Below, in pieces: positions 10,292 through 21,278 of a stretch of 64,000 nucleotides of DNA (its first letter is position 1; every line of letters begins with the position of its first letter). The notes below the pieces were generated by a model. The model had not been told where the DNA came from. It saw only the letters and a list, made by a program, of their open reading frames with translations, and did not search any database. The DNA is taken from positions 1,922,001-1,986,000 of the forward strand of contig JAGPYM010000004.1 of NCBI GenBank assembly GCA_020736575.1, read 5' to 3'. The translations under genes and the position numbers were made by a program. The stretch comes from Thelonectria olida. Taxonomy: Eukaryota > Ascomycota > Sordariomycetes > Hypocreales > Nectriaceae.

Positions 10292-11608
10292 TCAAGATCG
10301 TCCACCAACAGTCAGGAAATACAAACTTCCAGTATTCGCATCAACGTTGCTCGGCGCCCCCAGATACAAGATATCTGTACCATCCGACCGCATCTTGGCC
10401 TGCAGCCGCCTCACCTTCTTACCCGTCACAGACGTAAGTTCCTGGTTCGTCCATGCTGAGCTGCCAGTCTTCTCCAGAACCCAGGTGCTGCCCGCGGCCA
10501 GACAGTAGTAAATGCGCACCGTCGTGCCGTCGTGAGTGACGCCAATGGCCGCGCTAGTGTTCCCGTCCGAGTGCAGGATCTCGCGCGTCCAGGGGCTCGC
10601 TGTTCCGAAAGTCGCTGTGGCACGGCGGACCTGGAATAGGTCGTACGTCTCGTTGGCGAAGCGGTACGCGCAGGTGATGTGAACGCCTCCGGCCGAGTCT
10701 TCGTACAGGGCGAGCTTGGCGCTCTGGAAGGCGGGAACCGGGGACGCATTGATGTCGCCGCTGTACGTCTCTCCCGAGGTCAGGGGCTGGTATACAATGT
10801 CCGCCGTGTTCTGGGTAACGGGAGTGGTGACAGTGGTTCCTGAAGCAGAGCGGAATACACCCGACGAGGGAGTGTATCGGATATAGCTGCCCTGGTGACG
10901 GACTCCCGATGCCGGATACTTGCTCCACTCCCATTGCAGGTGCACGTCACCGTCGGAAGAGAACTGAATGTCGTCGGGATAGACCGAGTATCCGGAGTTG
11001 TAAGCCCACCGAGTGATTCTGGCCCAGGTTTGAGTCGAAGTCGTATACTTGTAGAAGTAACCACCACGGGCAGAACCGTCGCCACTCGCTTGGCCACGGA
11101 CAATCAACCACAAGTTTCCATTGGCATCACGCTTGACAACGGGATAGGTGATTTGCACAGTCTGGTCAGGCATCTCAGAGCTCACATTGACAAGAGTGGC
11201 GCTGTAAGGAGAACTCGAGCGGAAGTACTTCCACGGCTCATTGTGCATACTGGTAAAAACATGGACGTAGCCATTGCCGTCAACCGCAATGCTCGGGGCA
11301 TTGTGGCCATTGTCATCAACGAAGAGCGCACACTCATTAGCGGTCGTCCTGACGCAGTCTCGAGAGATGGCGCCATCGGACTGGCTTCGCCGGGCAACCA
11401 TGACATTGTTGTTGGCCGTGGAGCCGCTTAGGGGGTTTCGCAGGTAGGCAAGCCAGTCGTATCCGCCATACTCGTCTAACGGATTCCACCATGCCGATTG
11501 ACTGTTGACATCGACAGCTCCAGATATGGTGACTAGGGTGCCGGGGTCAATGGTGGCATGGACAAGTGAAGCTGTCAGAAGACAGGAGACGGGTGTAAGT
11601 GACCGCAT
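10292..11608 (-). CDS. secreted BNR-repeat (7-blade propeller-like) protein, possible polysaccharide lyase
   Basis: The gene is an intronless 438-residue frame. Residues 1-18 form a clear signal peptide (charged start, hydrophobic core, cut after VHA). The mature protein has repeated blades with Asp-box-like and Gly/Asp/Trp turns, such as HNAPSIAVDGNGYVHVF at 102-118, DANGNLWLIV, SSDGDVHLQWEW and DSAGGVHITCAY. This pattern is typical of the BNR_4 family, which includes PL24-like lyases and uncharacterised secreted fungal proteins. His102 in the GHNAP segment sits where these enzymes often carry an active-site His. Substrate and activity cannot be read from sequence; action on acidic plant or algal polysaccharides is an inference. 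A sialidase is less likely because the usual FRIP motif is not apparent. Confidence 0.75.
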   Translation of the reverse strand: MRSLTPVSCLLTASLVHATIDPGTLVTISGAVDVNSQSAWWNPLDEYGGYDWLAYLRNPLSGSTANNNVMVARRSQSDGAISRDCVRTTANECALFVDDNGHNAPSIAVDGNGYVHVFTSMHNEPWKYFRSSSPYSATLVNVSSEMPDQTVQITYPVVKRDANGNLWLIVRGQASGDGSARGGYFYKYTTSTQTWARITRWAYNSGYSVYPDDIQFSSDGDVHLQWEWSKYPASGVRHQGSYIRYTPSSGVFRSASGTTVTTPVTQNTADIVYQPLTSGETYSGDINASPVPAFQSAKLALYEDSAGGVHITCAYRFANETYDLFQVRRATATFGTASPWTREILHSDGNTSAAIGVTHDGTTVRIYYCLAAGSTWVLEKTGSSAWTNQELTSVTGKKVRRLQAKMRSDGTDILYLGAPSNVDANTGSLYFLTVGGRS

Positions 11609-13370
11609 TGTATAACTAAGCCCTCTTGTGAGGTATCAGGCAAAGGGGAAGTTGATGAGATGCTTGGCTTATAGTGAGCTGATTCGAATCCACAACACCG
11701 GGAAACAAGACTCCTTATATAATCATTTTCATCCTGGCATGCTGGTATAATGCCTTGGTGAGGTGTAAACCTGGTTCCTGGCGTCCCCACAGCCGTTCAG
11801 CTTCTCACATGGTGACGAGTGTGGGGTAGCGCGCCATGGCCATGAAACGAAAATGCGGCGGCTGCCCAGGGTCACAAAGTGCGGAGGATTAGTTGAAGAG
11901 AGGAGAGATGGTAGAGCTGGAACCGCCGAAGTTGACAAGTTTGAAGCACCTTGGTTGTCCTTTGATGATGCCAGTCACGATCAGCAGGGCCAAATGACGG
12001 GTAAATGGAACGAGTGGGATCGACCGCAAGGAACAAGGCTCTCATGACACGAGGTTGGAGAAAGACCGGAGAAGGAGAGCGGAACGTATTCGACGTGGAT
12101 ACAAGCGGAACCACCGACCAGGACCACATGACGGCGGACGTTCCGTTTGTCGCAGTAATTCCGCCATGCCTGAGAGACTTGGGGAGAGTAGATTAAAAAG
12201 GCCCAAGCCCTGACTGCCTGTGCTGAGAGGAGAGTGGTTTGGTTACACAAGAGACCCTGAATATTAACTTAACCGATAATCAACTACCTACCAAGCAAGT
12301 TACGGAGCAGGTATGTAGACCCACGTACGGCCGAGTCCGGAGCCGTGGGCTTGGCACACGATTTATGCCTCGGATTAATTGAAGGTGTCATCTGTGATCG
12401 AGATAACTTACTTCTCTGTCTACTTTGTGTTAATGTTGCCCTGTTAACCGACGCCATGTTCTCAGTCTTACTGCCCGTGTTAATGAGGAATATTTGGAGA
12501 GTTTACTGATGCAACCTTCGGCTTCTCCCATGTGAGTGCCAATCAAGCCAACCGACGGTGTTTGGTATCGAATATCAAACATGCCGATAGTGAAGACGCC
12601 TAAGATTGAAGACCAATCCTGGCCAAGGCTCGGAAAAATGTTAATTAGGGCCAAGCCAAGGTAGCATTGAGTTTGACAGTCATTTTCTTTGGTGTTTCTG
12701 GAGTATGTACTTCTAAGGGAATGAGAGTCATGTGGTCCGTGCGCAACTCAACGCGCGATGTCCCAAGTTGACGTTAAGGTGACCACGCAACTCAGCAGCC
12801 CAACGAGCAAACATTGCCAGCGACAACAACATCAACCGTTGCCGACAGCATCCAACCAAGCTTCCCGCGCCTCCACGGAACGCATCTCACGCGGCGGCTC
12901 TGGATGCGGATCGGCTGACGGCACCAGAGCGGGAGCCAGAGCAAGCAGCTTTCCGGGAGGGGGGCATTTGCGCTCTTGGCTTCTGTCGCGCCGCGTCCCT
13001 CATTCTCGCCTGGACGTTGCACCGCGAGCATCGCAATCACCACGCTGTCTGCTGTGGCACCAACCGCTGTTCTTACTCTCGCATAGACGAGAGAACAATT
13101 AATTCTTCGTTTGCTCCACCTACGCACCTAGTTGCTCCGTTTCCATCCACCCGCTCAGGATAGTGTCCTCAGCCTCCCCGTGGTATCGAACTCCCAACTA
13201 CAGCCATTCTTCTGTCGCATTCATCATCCTCATCGCCTTCGCTTTAGTGGCCGCAACGGCGTTGATCGCTATCGTCCCCTGGCTATTGCTTCAAAATATC
13301 CTAACCCGTTCATCTGTGTGGACGTTCCATCTGCAGACACCTCATTGCTCGACAGTCGCCCATCAACAGT
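11609..13370. other. intergenic, divergent promoter region
   Basis: This 1.76 kb stretch lies between the secreted BNR protein and the zinc-knuckle gene. Short open frames at 12.7-13.5 kb on both strands lack family features and probably reflect the GC-rich leader of the zinc-knuckle gene. No RNA gene was seen. Confidence 0.45.
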
Positions 13371-15542
13371 ATGCCCGACTCAACTCCCGGCGGTGCGGCA
13401 CGCCCTGAAGAGGGCCAGTGTTACAACTGCGGTGCCTCCGGACATTGGGCTATCGCCTGTCCAGAACCGACACGAGAGACCCCAGCGTGAGTTCTTGAGT
13501 CTGGCAGTCTTTCATTTGTCATCACCAACTAACACATCCTATCAGTGGCCTGGCTGCTTGGAGGAACTCCCATACTATGGGAAAGGGGCACACGAGGGAC
13601 CATCATGGCGGTTCAAAGAAGCCCAAGGGTCCCATCATCACAAAATACGCGCCTCCACCTCCACCAGCACCTCCCGTGAACCAGTACGTCCCTCCGCCGG
13701 GTTATGCGCCGCCGCCAGCGCCGTACTCGGGTCCAGCTCCTCCATACACTACACAGTACCCCTCGACCTCGCAGTCAATTCCTAGTTATGCCCCTGGCTA
13801 TCCAAGCTACCCTCCCAGCTATCCTTCACAGTCATATCCACCACCATCCTATGGAGGTCGACTTCCTCCAGGGCTTCCTGGACCTCCTCCCGTGTACCCC
13901 CCAGGGTACGCCCCTCCTCACCCTTCCGGACACTCTCCCGGCGCTCCTCCAGGCGCTCCTCCTCCTCCCCCACCTCCTCCCGGTGTCTATGGTGAACCGC
14001 CTCACCCACCGCCTCCCCCTGGACCTCCTCCGTCATACTTTCCCCCATATCGTCCTCCTCCAACTACTGGTCCCGCTAAGCCATACAATTCTCAACCTCA
14101 TTACGGTCCTCCAGCCCCTCCGTCTTCGTCCTACAACACGCATCCATCACCATATCACCCTACGCCTCCAACCTATGGACCACCTCCAGGATCAAGGCCC
14201 GGTCCGCCTCCAGGGCCGCCTCCTCGGCCTTCCTCCGGATCACCGCCACTGCCTCGTCAAGGTATTTCAATATCACCATCGTCATTACCCCATCCTCCCT
14301 CATTGCCCCCGAAGCCGCCTCGGAGTAATCGTGATCTTCCTGAGCCTTCACGAGATAATCGTGGCAAGAGAAAACATGACCGTCATAATAGGAACCGCGA
14401 TAACCGACAGGGGAAGAACAGTTCGCAGCCTCGACCACAAGAGCATGGGGCCGAAGATGGCAACCGCCGGAATAATGTGAAGGCAATTGAGAGCACAGCA
14501 TCAACAGCAAACTCGCTACCAAAAGACCGGAAGCCGCCAGCAGCAACGCTGAATCGAGCTCCCACAGTCCCTGTATCAAAATCCGTGGGGAAACCCGACA
14601 GTGCTAAGGGACCTGGACCCAGTGCATCAAACAAGCCAGATGAGACATCGAATGAGCTACCTGATACGGACAATTGGGAGTGGGAGCATGGGGTGATATT
14701 TAAAGAACCAGAACCCGCTCACGCGCCTGATGAGGCTGGAAAACCTCTCCCGGCACACTATTTCGTGGACTTGGTTCTGCCTAGGAAATGGGACGCCAAA
14801 TGCATCGAATCTGAGTTCGTTAATGCTGACAACCTTGAGGACTATGTCAAATCAATTCACGAAACCAGCTACTGGATGTTGGCCCAGTTTGATCCTGCCT
14901 TTGCAAGAGACGGCAAATTACCATGCGGTGACCCATTGCCCACGCTTGTTTCAGAAGGCAACCAGGCTATTCAGAGCAACACTCCGGAGAGCGGAGAATG
15001 GGGTCAAAGGTCTCGAAAGCACAGCCATTCCCGGGACATTACCCCTGAAGAGCGCCCTCTCAAGCGACGAAGATCTCCCGCCTCTTCCCGCAGTCGCTCA
15101 CCAGTTCGAAGGGAGAAGGATATGCCAGACAATTGTTGGGACACGCTCGGACCTCGCGGTCGAGAACCGCGCCGTGACCACGATTCGGACAGACGTGGCA
15201 GAGATTTGCGCGATCCCTCGCGAAGACGATCACGGGGCTCGCGGGATAGGAGGCGGTCAATGGTGGGAAGACGAAGTCGTAGCAGATCTGTCTCCTCCGC
15301 AAGATCAGCCAACTCAAATGCCTCTTCTGGGCTGGATTCCCTGGAGGCCGAGCTACTCGGTCGCTCCATGAAGACGAAATCTCCGAAATCCCCTGATGAC
15401 ACCACCAGACGACGTAAATCAAGCACCAATACCAAGAAACCGAAAAAACGCCAAACAAAACTTGATTCAGCATACAGGTAAGAATCACCTCACCATATCT
15501 CGTTGTTCGGAAACTGACATTGCAAACAGTCGCCGTTGGTGA
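13371..15542 (+). CDS. CCHC zinc-knuckle, proline-rich, RS-tailed protein
   Basis: Three exons, 13371-13486, 13546-15477 and 15530-15542, give 686 residues. A single CCHC zinc knuckle (CYNCGASGHWAIAC) occupies residues 17-30 and straddles no intron. Residues about 60-280 are an extended Pro/Tyr/Gly/Ser tract with many PPPP and YPPS units. A basic, Asn/Arg-rich segment follows, and then a conserved-looking folded block (NWEWEHGVIFKEPEP, then HYFVDLVLPRKWDAKCIESEFV). The C-terminus is rich in Arg-Ser and Arg-Asp dipeptides. Zinc knuckle plus low-complexity plus RS tail points to RNA binding, with splicing or mRNP assembly as a reasonable guess. If the last intron is retained, the protein ends four bases later at TAA 15479-15481 (683 residues). 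Confidence 0.85.
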
Positions 15543-16314
15543 GCAGCCTGAAGGCTGAAACGCATTAAGAGACATGCTCCGGGCGGGTATGATTATGACT
15601 TCTTTTCTGTTTCATACTGTACACTTGTTCGTCTCGCTCCTCTCGAAAATGCATGCAATCATGCATGCTAGACATGATCCCTGTCCATAGGGATAGGCGT
15701 ACACACGCATTCTTTGTCTTTCCTAATTACCTGCACGGCTTTACTTCTCTCATCCCTTCATTCATATCCGGAACCGGCGCTCTTATATACTTTCTATACA
15801 TTCTTCATGACCGTCATGAATCAAACTGGCATGGCTGGCGTCCGTCAATGGCGTTCACGAGGTATGCGTGAATAGATTTTTCGTCTCGTCAATTCTCATC
15901 TATCTATCTCAATTCGAGGCTTTCTGGTTTCTTATTCTCGTCATCTATCTATCAACCATATCGTGGAGAACAGGATAATTCTCCTTGTCCACCTTCTCTA
16001 GACTCTCCATGACCTTCATTATCTGCTTGGCAAATTGCGGCAGGCCTTAAATCCGTTTTCCTTGCAAGGTGTTCCTATTGCCTTGCCCTGTTTGGGTTAT
16101 GAGCAAATCACATGTAATGGTACACAAAGTCACAAACATCCTCATAAGACTGCAAAGCTAGCAACAGTACCATTTACCTTTGCGTCTATATTGCCTATAG
16201 TTGGGGTGAAAAACATATCCCTGATCATCCGCCTTCTTCCAGCCCTCATGTCCCTTCTATCCATTCCACATCCCTATAGTCACTTCAAGAACTCAAGCTT
16301 GTCAGCTTCACGTC
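15543..16314. other. convergent 3' region
   Basis: About 770 bases lie between the zinc-knuckle gene (plus) and the Egh16-like gene (minus). T-rich stretches fit 3' untranslated regions. No gene was seen. Confidence 0.45.
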
Positions 16315-17348
16315 CTAGTTCTTGCGGTCAAGCTGCATGCGCTTCTTCAAGCGATAGGCAATAGCTCGCTTGCGGGCGGCCGCAGACTGAGTAAAGGCAG
16401 CAGAACCACCGAAAGGCCCAGCGGCAGCACTGTTGCGGACACGGACGATGCAGACGTTGTCGGCACCACCAACACTGCCATCGCAAGTCATACCCTGGGG
16501 CATCTGGACCGTGACGGGGAAGTCCGTGTTGGTTGCCAGAGACAAACCGCCAAAGCCCAGTCCTGGAACATCTTGGGTAACCTCGGCCGTCTGGAAAGCA
16601 TCGGGGTCGGAACCACCGGAGGTACCGTCAATAGCGGCTGACAGCGGACCGGCACCGTCCTGGTTGATCTGTGATGGTCAGCATGTTGAGCGTTGGGAGA
16701 TCTCAAGTGAAGCTTCTTACCTGTCTGTACTTGAGCGTGACAACTCCGTCATCCGAGGCAGTGGGGAGACCAGATGCGGTACCGTCGCCAGCGGCCGCAG
16801 CAACACTGACTTCCTCGGGCTCTTCGGTCTTTTCTCCCTGGTTGTCGCCGCCGCCACCAAGCAGTCCGCCAAGGAACTTGCCAATCTGGCGCCTGTGCTC
16901 AGCCTTTTGCTGCTGTGCGCGGCGGTATGAACGACGACGCTTTTGGCCGAGGTTGTTAGGGATATCGTCTTCTTGGCCAGTGCCAGTACCGTTGTTGACG
17001 GGCACGTTGCTGTTGCCTCCCATGAAGCTGCTGATCAGGACGGCGGGGTCAACGGGACCGTTGCCCTCAGTACGGCCAAGGGGCCCAACCTCGCCGCTGG
17101 CAATCTCCCTATCCCGGATGATGGAGGTGTCGGCTTGCGAGCCACATCTGTTGCTGGAGCAGTCACGAGGAGTGCCATCGGCGACTGCGAGTCATGTTAG
17201 CATCTGATACCCAAGTGGGATGAGCCGCGGGGGTTGAGTTACTGGATAGGCCAGGCATGGAGACGCCGTTGGCACCTTCGATGGAGGTGACGACGCCGTG
17301 TCCAGATACGGCAGTGATGAGAGCAACAGAGACGAGTTGGTAACGCAT
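16315..17348 (-). CDS. Egh16/GAS-like secreted protein (DUF3129)
   Basis: Three exons, 17348-17243, 17184-16721 and 16668-16315, encode 307 residues. The start MRYQLVSVALITAVSGHGVV is a signal peptide followed directly by the family hallmark HGVVTSIEGANGVSMPGL. Later come TPRDCSSNRCGSQADTSII, a Gly/Lys-rich linker with a basic KRRRSYRRAQQQKAEHRR patch, and the conserved C-terminal block with VPGLGFGGLSLATNTDFPV, a MTCDGSVGGADNVCIVRVRN cysteine pair and a basic tail. Relatives include Blumeria Egh16 and Magnaporthe GAS1/GAS2, which are expressed in appressoria and contribute to penetration; many saprotrophs also carry copies. Here it is best described as a secreted, host- or surface-associated protein of unknown biochemistry. 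Confidence 0.88.
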
Positions 17349-17857
17349 TTTGAATAAGTCGAGATGAATGAGAAGGTGGGTAAGAAAAGTAGTAGTAATA
17401 GAACGACTGGCGTTGCGAAGTGAAAAATAAAGAGCCACCGGGGCTATGAGAATGGAATTAGAGTGGAAGAAGAGGCTGAAGATGAGAGAAGCTGCTTGCT
17501 GATGGTAAGAAGTCGATTCCAACGAGAAGACCTGTCAACTTATATAGACAGACTCAAGTCATGACGAAGATGTTCTCTGTTGCCAAGTTGGCCCTCCCAA
17601 CCTCCATCAACTCGTTGAAACGCATCCTGAAGATGCTGTTCACCACCTCAGCCTGCGCCTAAACGCTACCTTCTGTGGCGGAGCATAGATGGTGCGGTTC
17701 CGTTTCGCAGAGAAACACCGTTCTAGGACAATTGAGACACAAAGCCAGAAACACACAAAACGTTTTGGCGAAGGTGAGGCAGCCCCAAGGTGAAGCGGGC
17801 TGCGGTCATCGATCGCTCTTGAGGCGATTGCGATTGGCTCGGCAGCATCAAATACCT
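17349..17857. other. upstream region of the Egh16-like gene
   Basis: About 500 bases lie between the start of the Egh16-like gene and tRNA-Gln. A TATA-like TATATAG lies near 17540, about 190 bases upstream of the start codon. No gene was seen. Confidence 0.45.
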
Positions 17858-17948
17858 GGTTTCGTGGTCTAACGGCTATGACTGCGGATTCTGAAGGACG
17901 CCAAGTCCAACATTTCCGCCAGCGAGGGTTCGACTCCCTCCGAGACCT
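17858..17948 (+). tRNA. tRNA-Gln (anticodon CTG) with an intron
   Basis: The acceptor arms GGTTTCG (17858-17864) and CGAGACC (17941-17947) pair, with one G-T wobble, followed by discriminator T. The A box (TGGTCTAACGGC) and B box (GGGTTCGACTCCC) are intact. The anticodon loop TTCTGA carries CTG, and the stem GCGGA/TCCGC is interrupted by an intron of about 19 nt placed one base after the anticodon, the standard eukaryotic position. TTTTT at 17961-17965 is a likely Pol III terminator. Confidence 0.93.
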
Positions 17949-19415
17949 TGCAGACTTTCCTTTTTGCAGCTGGCGAGGTGTTCTGTAACTTGCTAACTTT
18001 TTGTTTCATTGTCGTCCGATGTTTCTTTTCCGTTGTGTGTGTTGTGTTGTGTTTTGTGGCTGTGGGGGCGGTTGGTGATGGCGGCGCGGGTGGACGCTGG
18101 GACTAGGACGCAATCGAACCTTCCTTTTGTTCACTTTTTAGGAAGTTGGTCAGGGATGGTAAGTCGAGAACATCTATCTATATACCATGTACGTAGAGAA
18201 TCGAGGACCCCCGTAAGAAGATCACGCAGAGAACGTCAGAAGAAGCCCTTCTGTTTGGATGGTCTGTGAGTGTGTCCGTTCGCGACTGGCTCCCCAAGAC
18301 CGTTTGGTTTGTTACAGGCTTGCGCAGAGCGGGCTGAAACGGGGGGAGGGAAACCCGGCAATGGAAACCTCCGAGATGCAGCTTCAGGGCAGTGGCGATC
18401 TCTTGTCTCAGGCTCGACGAGTTTGCGAATGGTCAACTCAGGTGAGCAACGGGGGATCTGAGATCGATACACGAGGTAAAACATCCATGAGAAGGGGACC
18501 CCTCCTCCCCTTGAACAAAACAGAGCTTCCGAATGGTCTCGGCCGAGATTGAATCAAGGGCGATGGCGAGTGGGGCCGGATCCTGGGCTGCCTCTGTCGT
18601 TCCAAGCGACGTGCAGACTGCAGAAGCCAATAACGACGGGCTTCCATGGACTTACTCTATGCTGGAAGAGGACCGGTAAATGCCGGTTGCCAAAAGTAAG
18701 TAAGTTATCCCGGCATGTCCTGGCCTTGAAGGGTCCAAGTTCTAGGTAATTACATAGTCTCTCCGGTAGGCAGGCAGCGTAGAAGTCGTTGGAGCCCAGA
18801 GTAGAAAGCCACACCGGCATGAACCAGCACAACTCAGGCAGGTTGTAACCACGAAAAGTGCTTGGTGGTGACAGGTCCACGAGCGGTTGGGGCAGTCTGT
18901 CACTTCTGTGGCTAACAAAGCGGAGTTCGTCACTACATGGAGCTATTTGCATCGGCCACAAGTCCCAACATAGATCTGAATGCCATGTGACTCCGTGCAG
19001 CACCTGCATTAGCTAACGTCATGCATGCCCATGCTGTATGTGCAGAAAGTATCTAAGCCAGTCTATATTGGTCGTCTTTGGGCGAGGTATGAATCGCACC
19101 TTTCTCGCGAGAAAAGAGCAAATAGCTATCCAGGCAATTCTCAACCTCAGAGTATGTCCAGTCACTAAAGCAGACAGCGGTAGGAATGACACAGGCGAAT
19201 TCCTGCCAGTCAATGCCCAAGCAAGAGCCACTCCCAACGCTGTTTTTCCTTCTTCAGAGGCACGTCTCTTTCCTGTAATAGCTGCTGCGGCTCGCAATCT
19301 CCAAAAATACTCAAAACTTTTCAACCTTTCGTTCCACTCGCAAATGCACGCCCAGTCACCCAGCTCACTCTTTCAAGCGAACTGGGGTCCAGAAATGAAC
19401 AACACACAAAAGTCA
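17949..19415. other. intergenic region
   Basis: About 1.5 kb lies between tRNA-Gln and the 3' end of the Zn2Cys6 gene. Several overlapping short frames occur on both strands around 18.2-19.0 kb, but none has consistent protein-like composition or splice support. Nothing is confidently identified. Confidence 0.4.
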
Positions 19416-21278
19416 TCACACAATCAAGTGTTCAAACCCAAGTCCCCGGAGATCTCGCAACCAGTTGACCCCGCTTCCATCCTTGCCCTCAGGACTAGCA
19501 TCTTGCAACGCCCACGTTGCCTTCAGCATCTCAATAGCCGTAAAGAGGTAGCCCCAAGGGCAAATCTCCCAAATGGCCATTAGCCTCGACAGCGACCATG
19601 TTCGCTTCTCAGGGTCACGCGTCTCCGCACCAGCAATAAACGTCGGCCACGACGTGGCCTTGAAGTATGGGTCGTTCTCGTCGATGTAGGACAAGTTGCT
19701 CAAGATGTCACTGACAAGGGAATCTGAGTCAACCGGTCTCACCGCTCGAACAGCCGGCAGCGCTTGAAGAATGTAGAGACACGTCGCGGACCGGTGCGCG
19801 CAAGCCAAGTGGACGCGGCTATCGAGGTCACTAACGATGCCATGACTCTGGAGGTGGGCCGCCCAAGCCTGTATGTCAAGCGTGAATGCCTGGTCCATGA
19901 GAGCCAGCGCTTCATCAGCCGCTGGGACGAGAGAGTCGGCCCACGGGGTTTCGTGGGCTAGTTGAGACGCTGACAGAATAATTTGCAAAATCTCCGGGGG
20001 ACATGACAGATAACTCGTCAGCTCCACTCGCTTCATGACGGGTAAAAACTCATAGGCATGGCGAGCAATTCTGGCCGCCAACCCCCCGGTTGCCAGAGTT
20101 GAGCCGAGAATGTGGTAACTATATTGGGGGAAGCACGCATTGGTTAGCGGATTCGGATCCGAAAGTGTTTGCGGTCTCGACCTTGAGAGAACTTTGCACT
20201 TACATGAAGCAGTCAGAAATGACACGGTCCCGCAACATTCTACTGGCTGCGTTGGGGGTGGAGCTTTCGGGGGCCAGCAATCTCATGATGCTCGTGGCAC
20301 CTTCAAGATGGGTCTTCCAGCTTTGTCCATCCCTCTTGTCGAGATCAATGAGGTCGAATTTGATGAAGAAGTGCATGGCGGCCAATGCAACCTCGGAGCC
20401 TGCGGGGTCGAGCGTATCGAGCACCTCGCGCAAGTGGCTCATGGCCTTTTGCTTGGCCGTCAACGCATCGATCAAGGCTTTACGAGTCACGAGGTCCTTG
20501 GAGCGAAGCAGAGCGAGACGGCCACCGGCGTCGGTGAGGCCGGCGGGGATGGTGTGCCAGTTGCGGTTCGTGCGAACGATGTTGGACCAGTGCAGGGCCG
20601 ATGTCGCGATGAGGATTTGGAGAAGCAGAGGGTGTTTGTGAGTTAAGGGAAGCAGCTCACGAAAAGGATTGCTCTCAGGCGTGTCTCGAACCACGAGGTC
20701 TTTGCACACGCGTTCGGCAACTGGTGCATGCGTTAGTGTCTTGGTCTAATAAGAGTCAGGAACGGGATAGGACGGAGGGGAAACAAACAGTAAGTCAGGT
20801 AGTACTGGGAGCTCTGGTCGAGGTCTTGGAACAAGGGGTCGGTCAGGGCACCTGGGGTACCGAGACGGAAGGGCAAGGATGGCTGTTCTTGATGTTGATG
20901 TGGTTGCTGGTGTTGATGCGGCTGTGGTGGTGGTGGCCCTTGTTGCTGTTGCTGTTGATGATCATGGTCGGCCACCACATCCGCGCTCATGCCGTTGCCC
21001 ATGAAGACGGTAGGCATCGGCAAGGGATCCGAAGCCTGCTGCTGCTGGGCACTACTGCTGCCAGCGTCGCCACTGCCCCCATCGTTGGCGAGTCTCCGGA
21101 CTGGCGGGGGATTGACATTGCCCTGGGAATCAATCCCCTGTGTCCATACGAAAACTTTGCCATACCCGAGGCATTCCTGCCCCGAGACCGCGCATTTGTG
21201 ACATGTTGGCCACGAGCGGTCACAGCGCAGGCGTCGACGACGGCAGTTGTGACACGGTTTGCTGTTGCTTGGCGGCAT
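19416..21278 (-). CDS. Zn(II)2Cys6 transcription factor (Fungal_trans_2 type)
   Basis: Three exons, 21278-20789, 20720-20204 and 20118-19416, give 569 residues. The binuclear zinc cluster spans residues 9-36 with spacing C-x2-C-x6-C-x6-C-x2-C-x6-C. A Gln/His/Pro-rich linker (about residues 75-135, six consecutive Gln) follows and could act in activation. The rest matches the Fungal_trans_2 middle/C-terminal region, with helices such as FRELLPLTHKHPLLLQILIA, EVALAAMHFFIKFDLIDLD and a conserved-looking WPTFIAGAET. The first intron uses the less common donor GTTTGT; it is accepted because it alone restores the frame. The gene is divergent from an MFS transporter across a 1.74 kb gap, so it may regulate that transporter, an inference from position. 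Confidence 0.9.

Noticed and set aside
13704..14480. Second long frame inside the zinc-knuckle gene
   Set aside because: Shadow frame created by the proline codon-rich repeat; composition (His, Leu, Arg) unlike a real protein.
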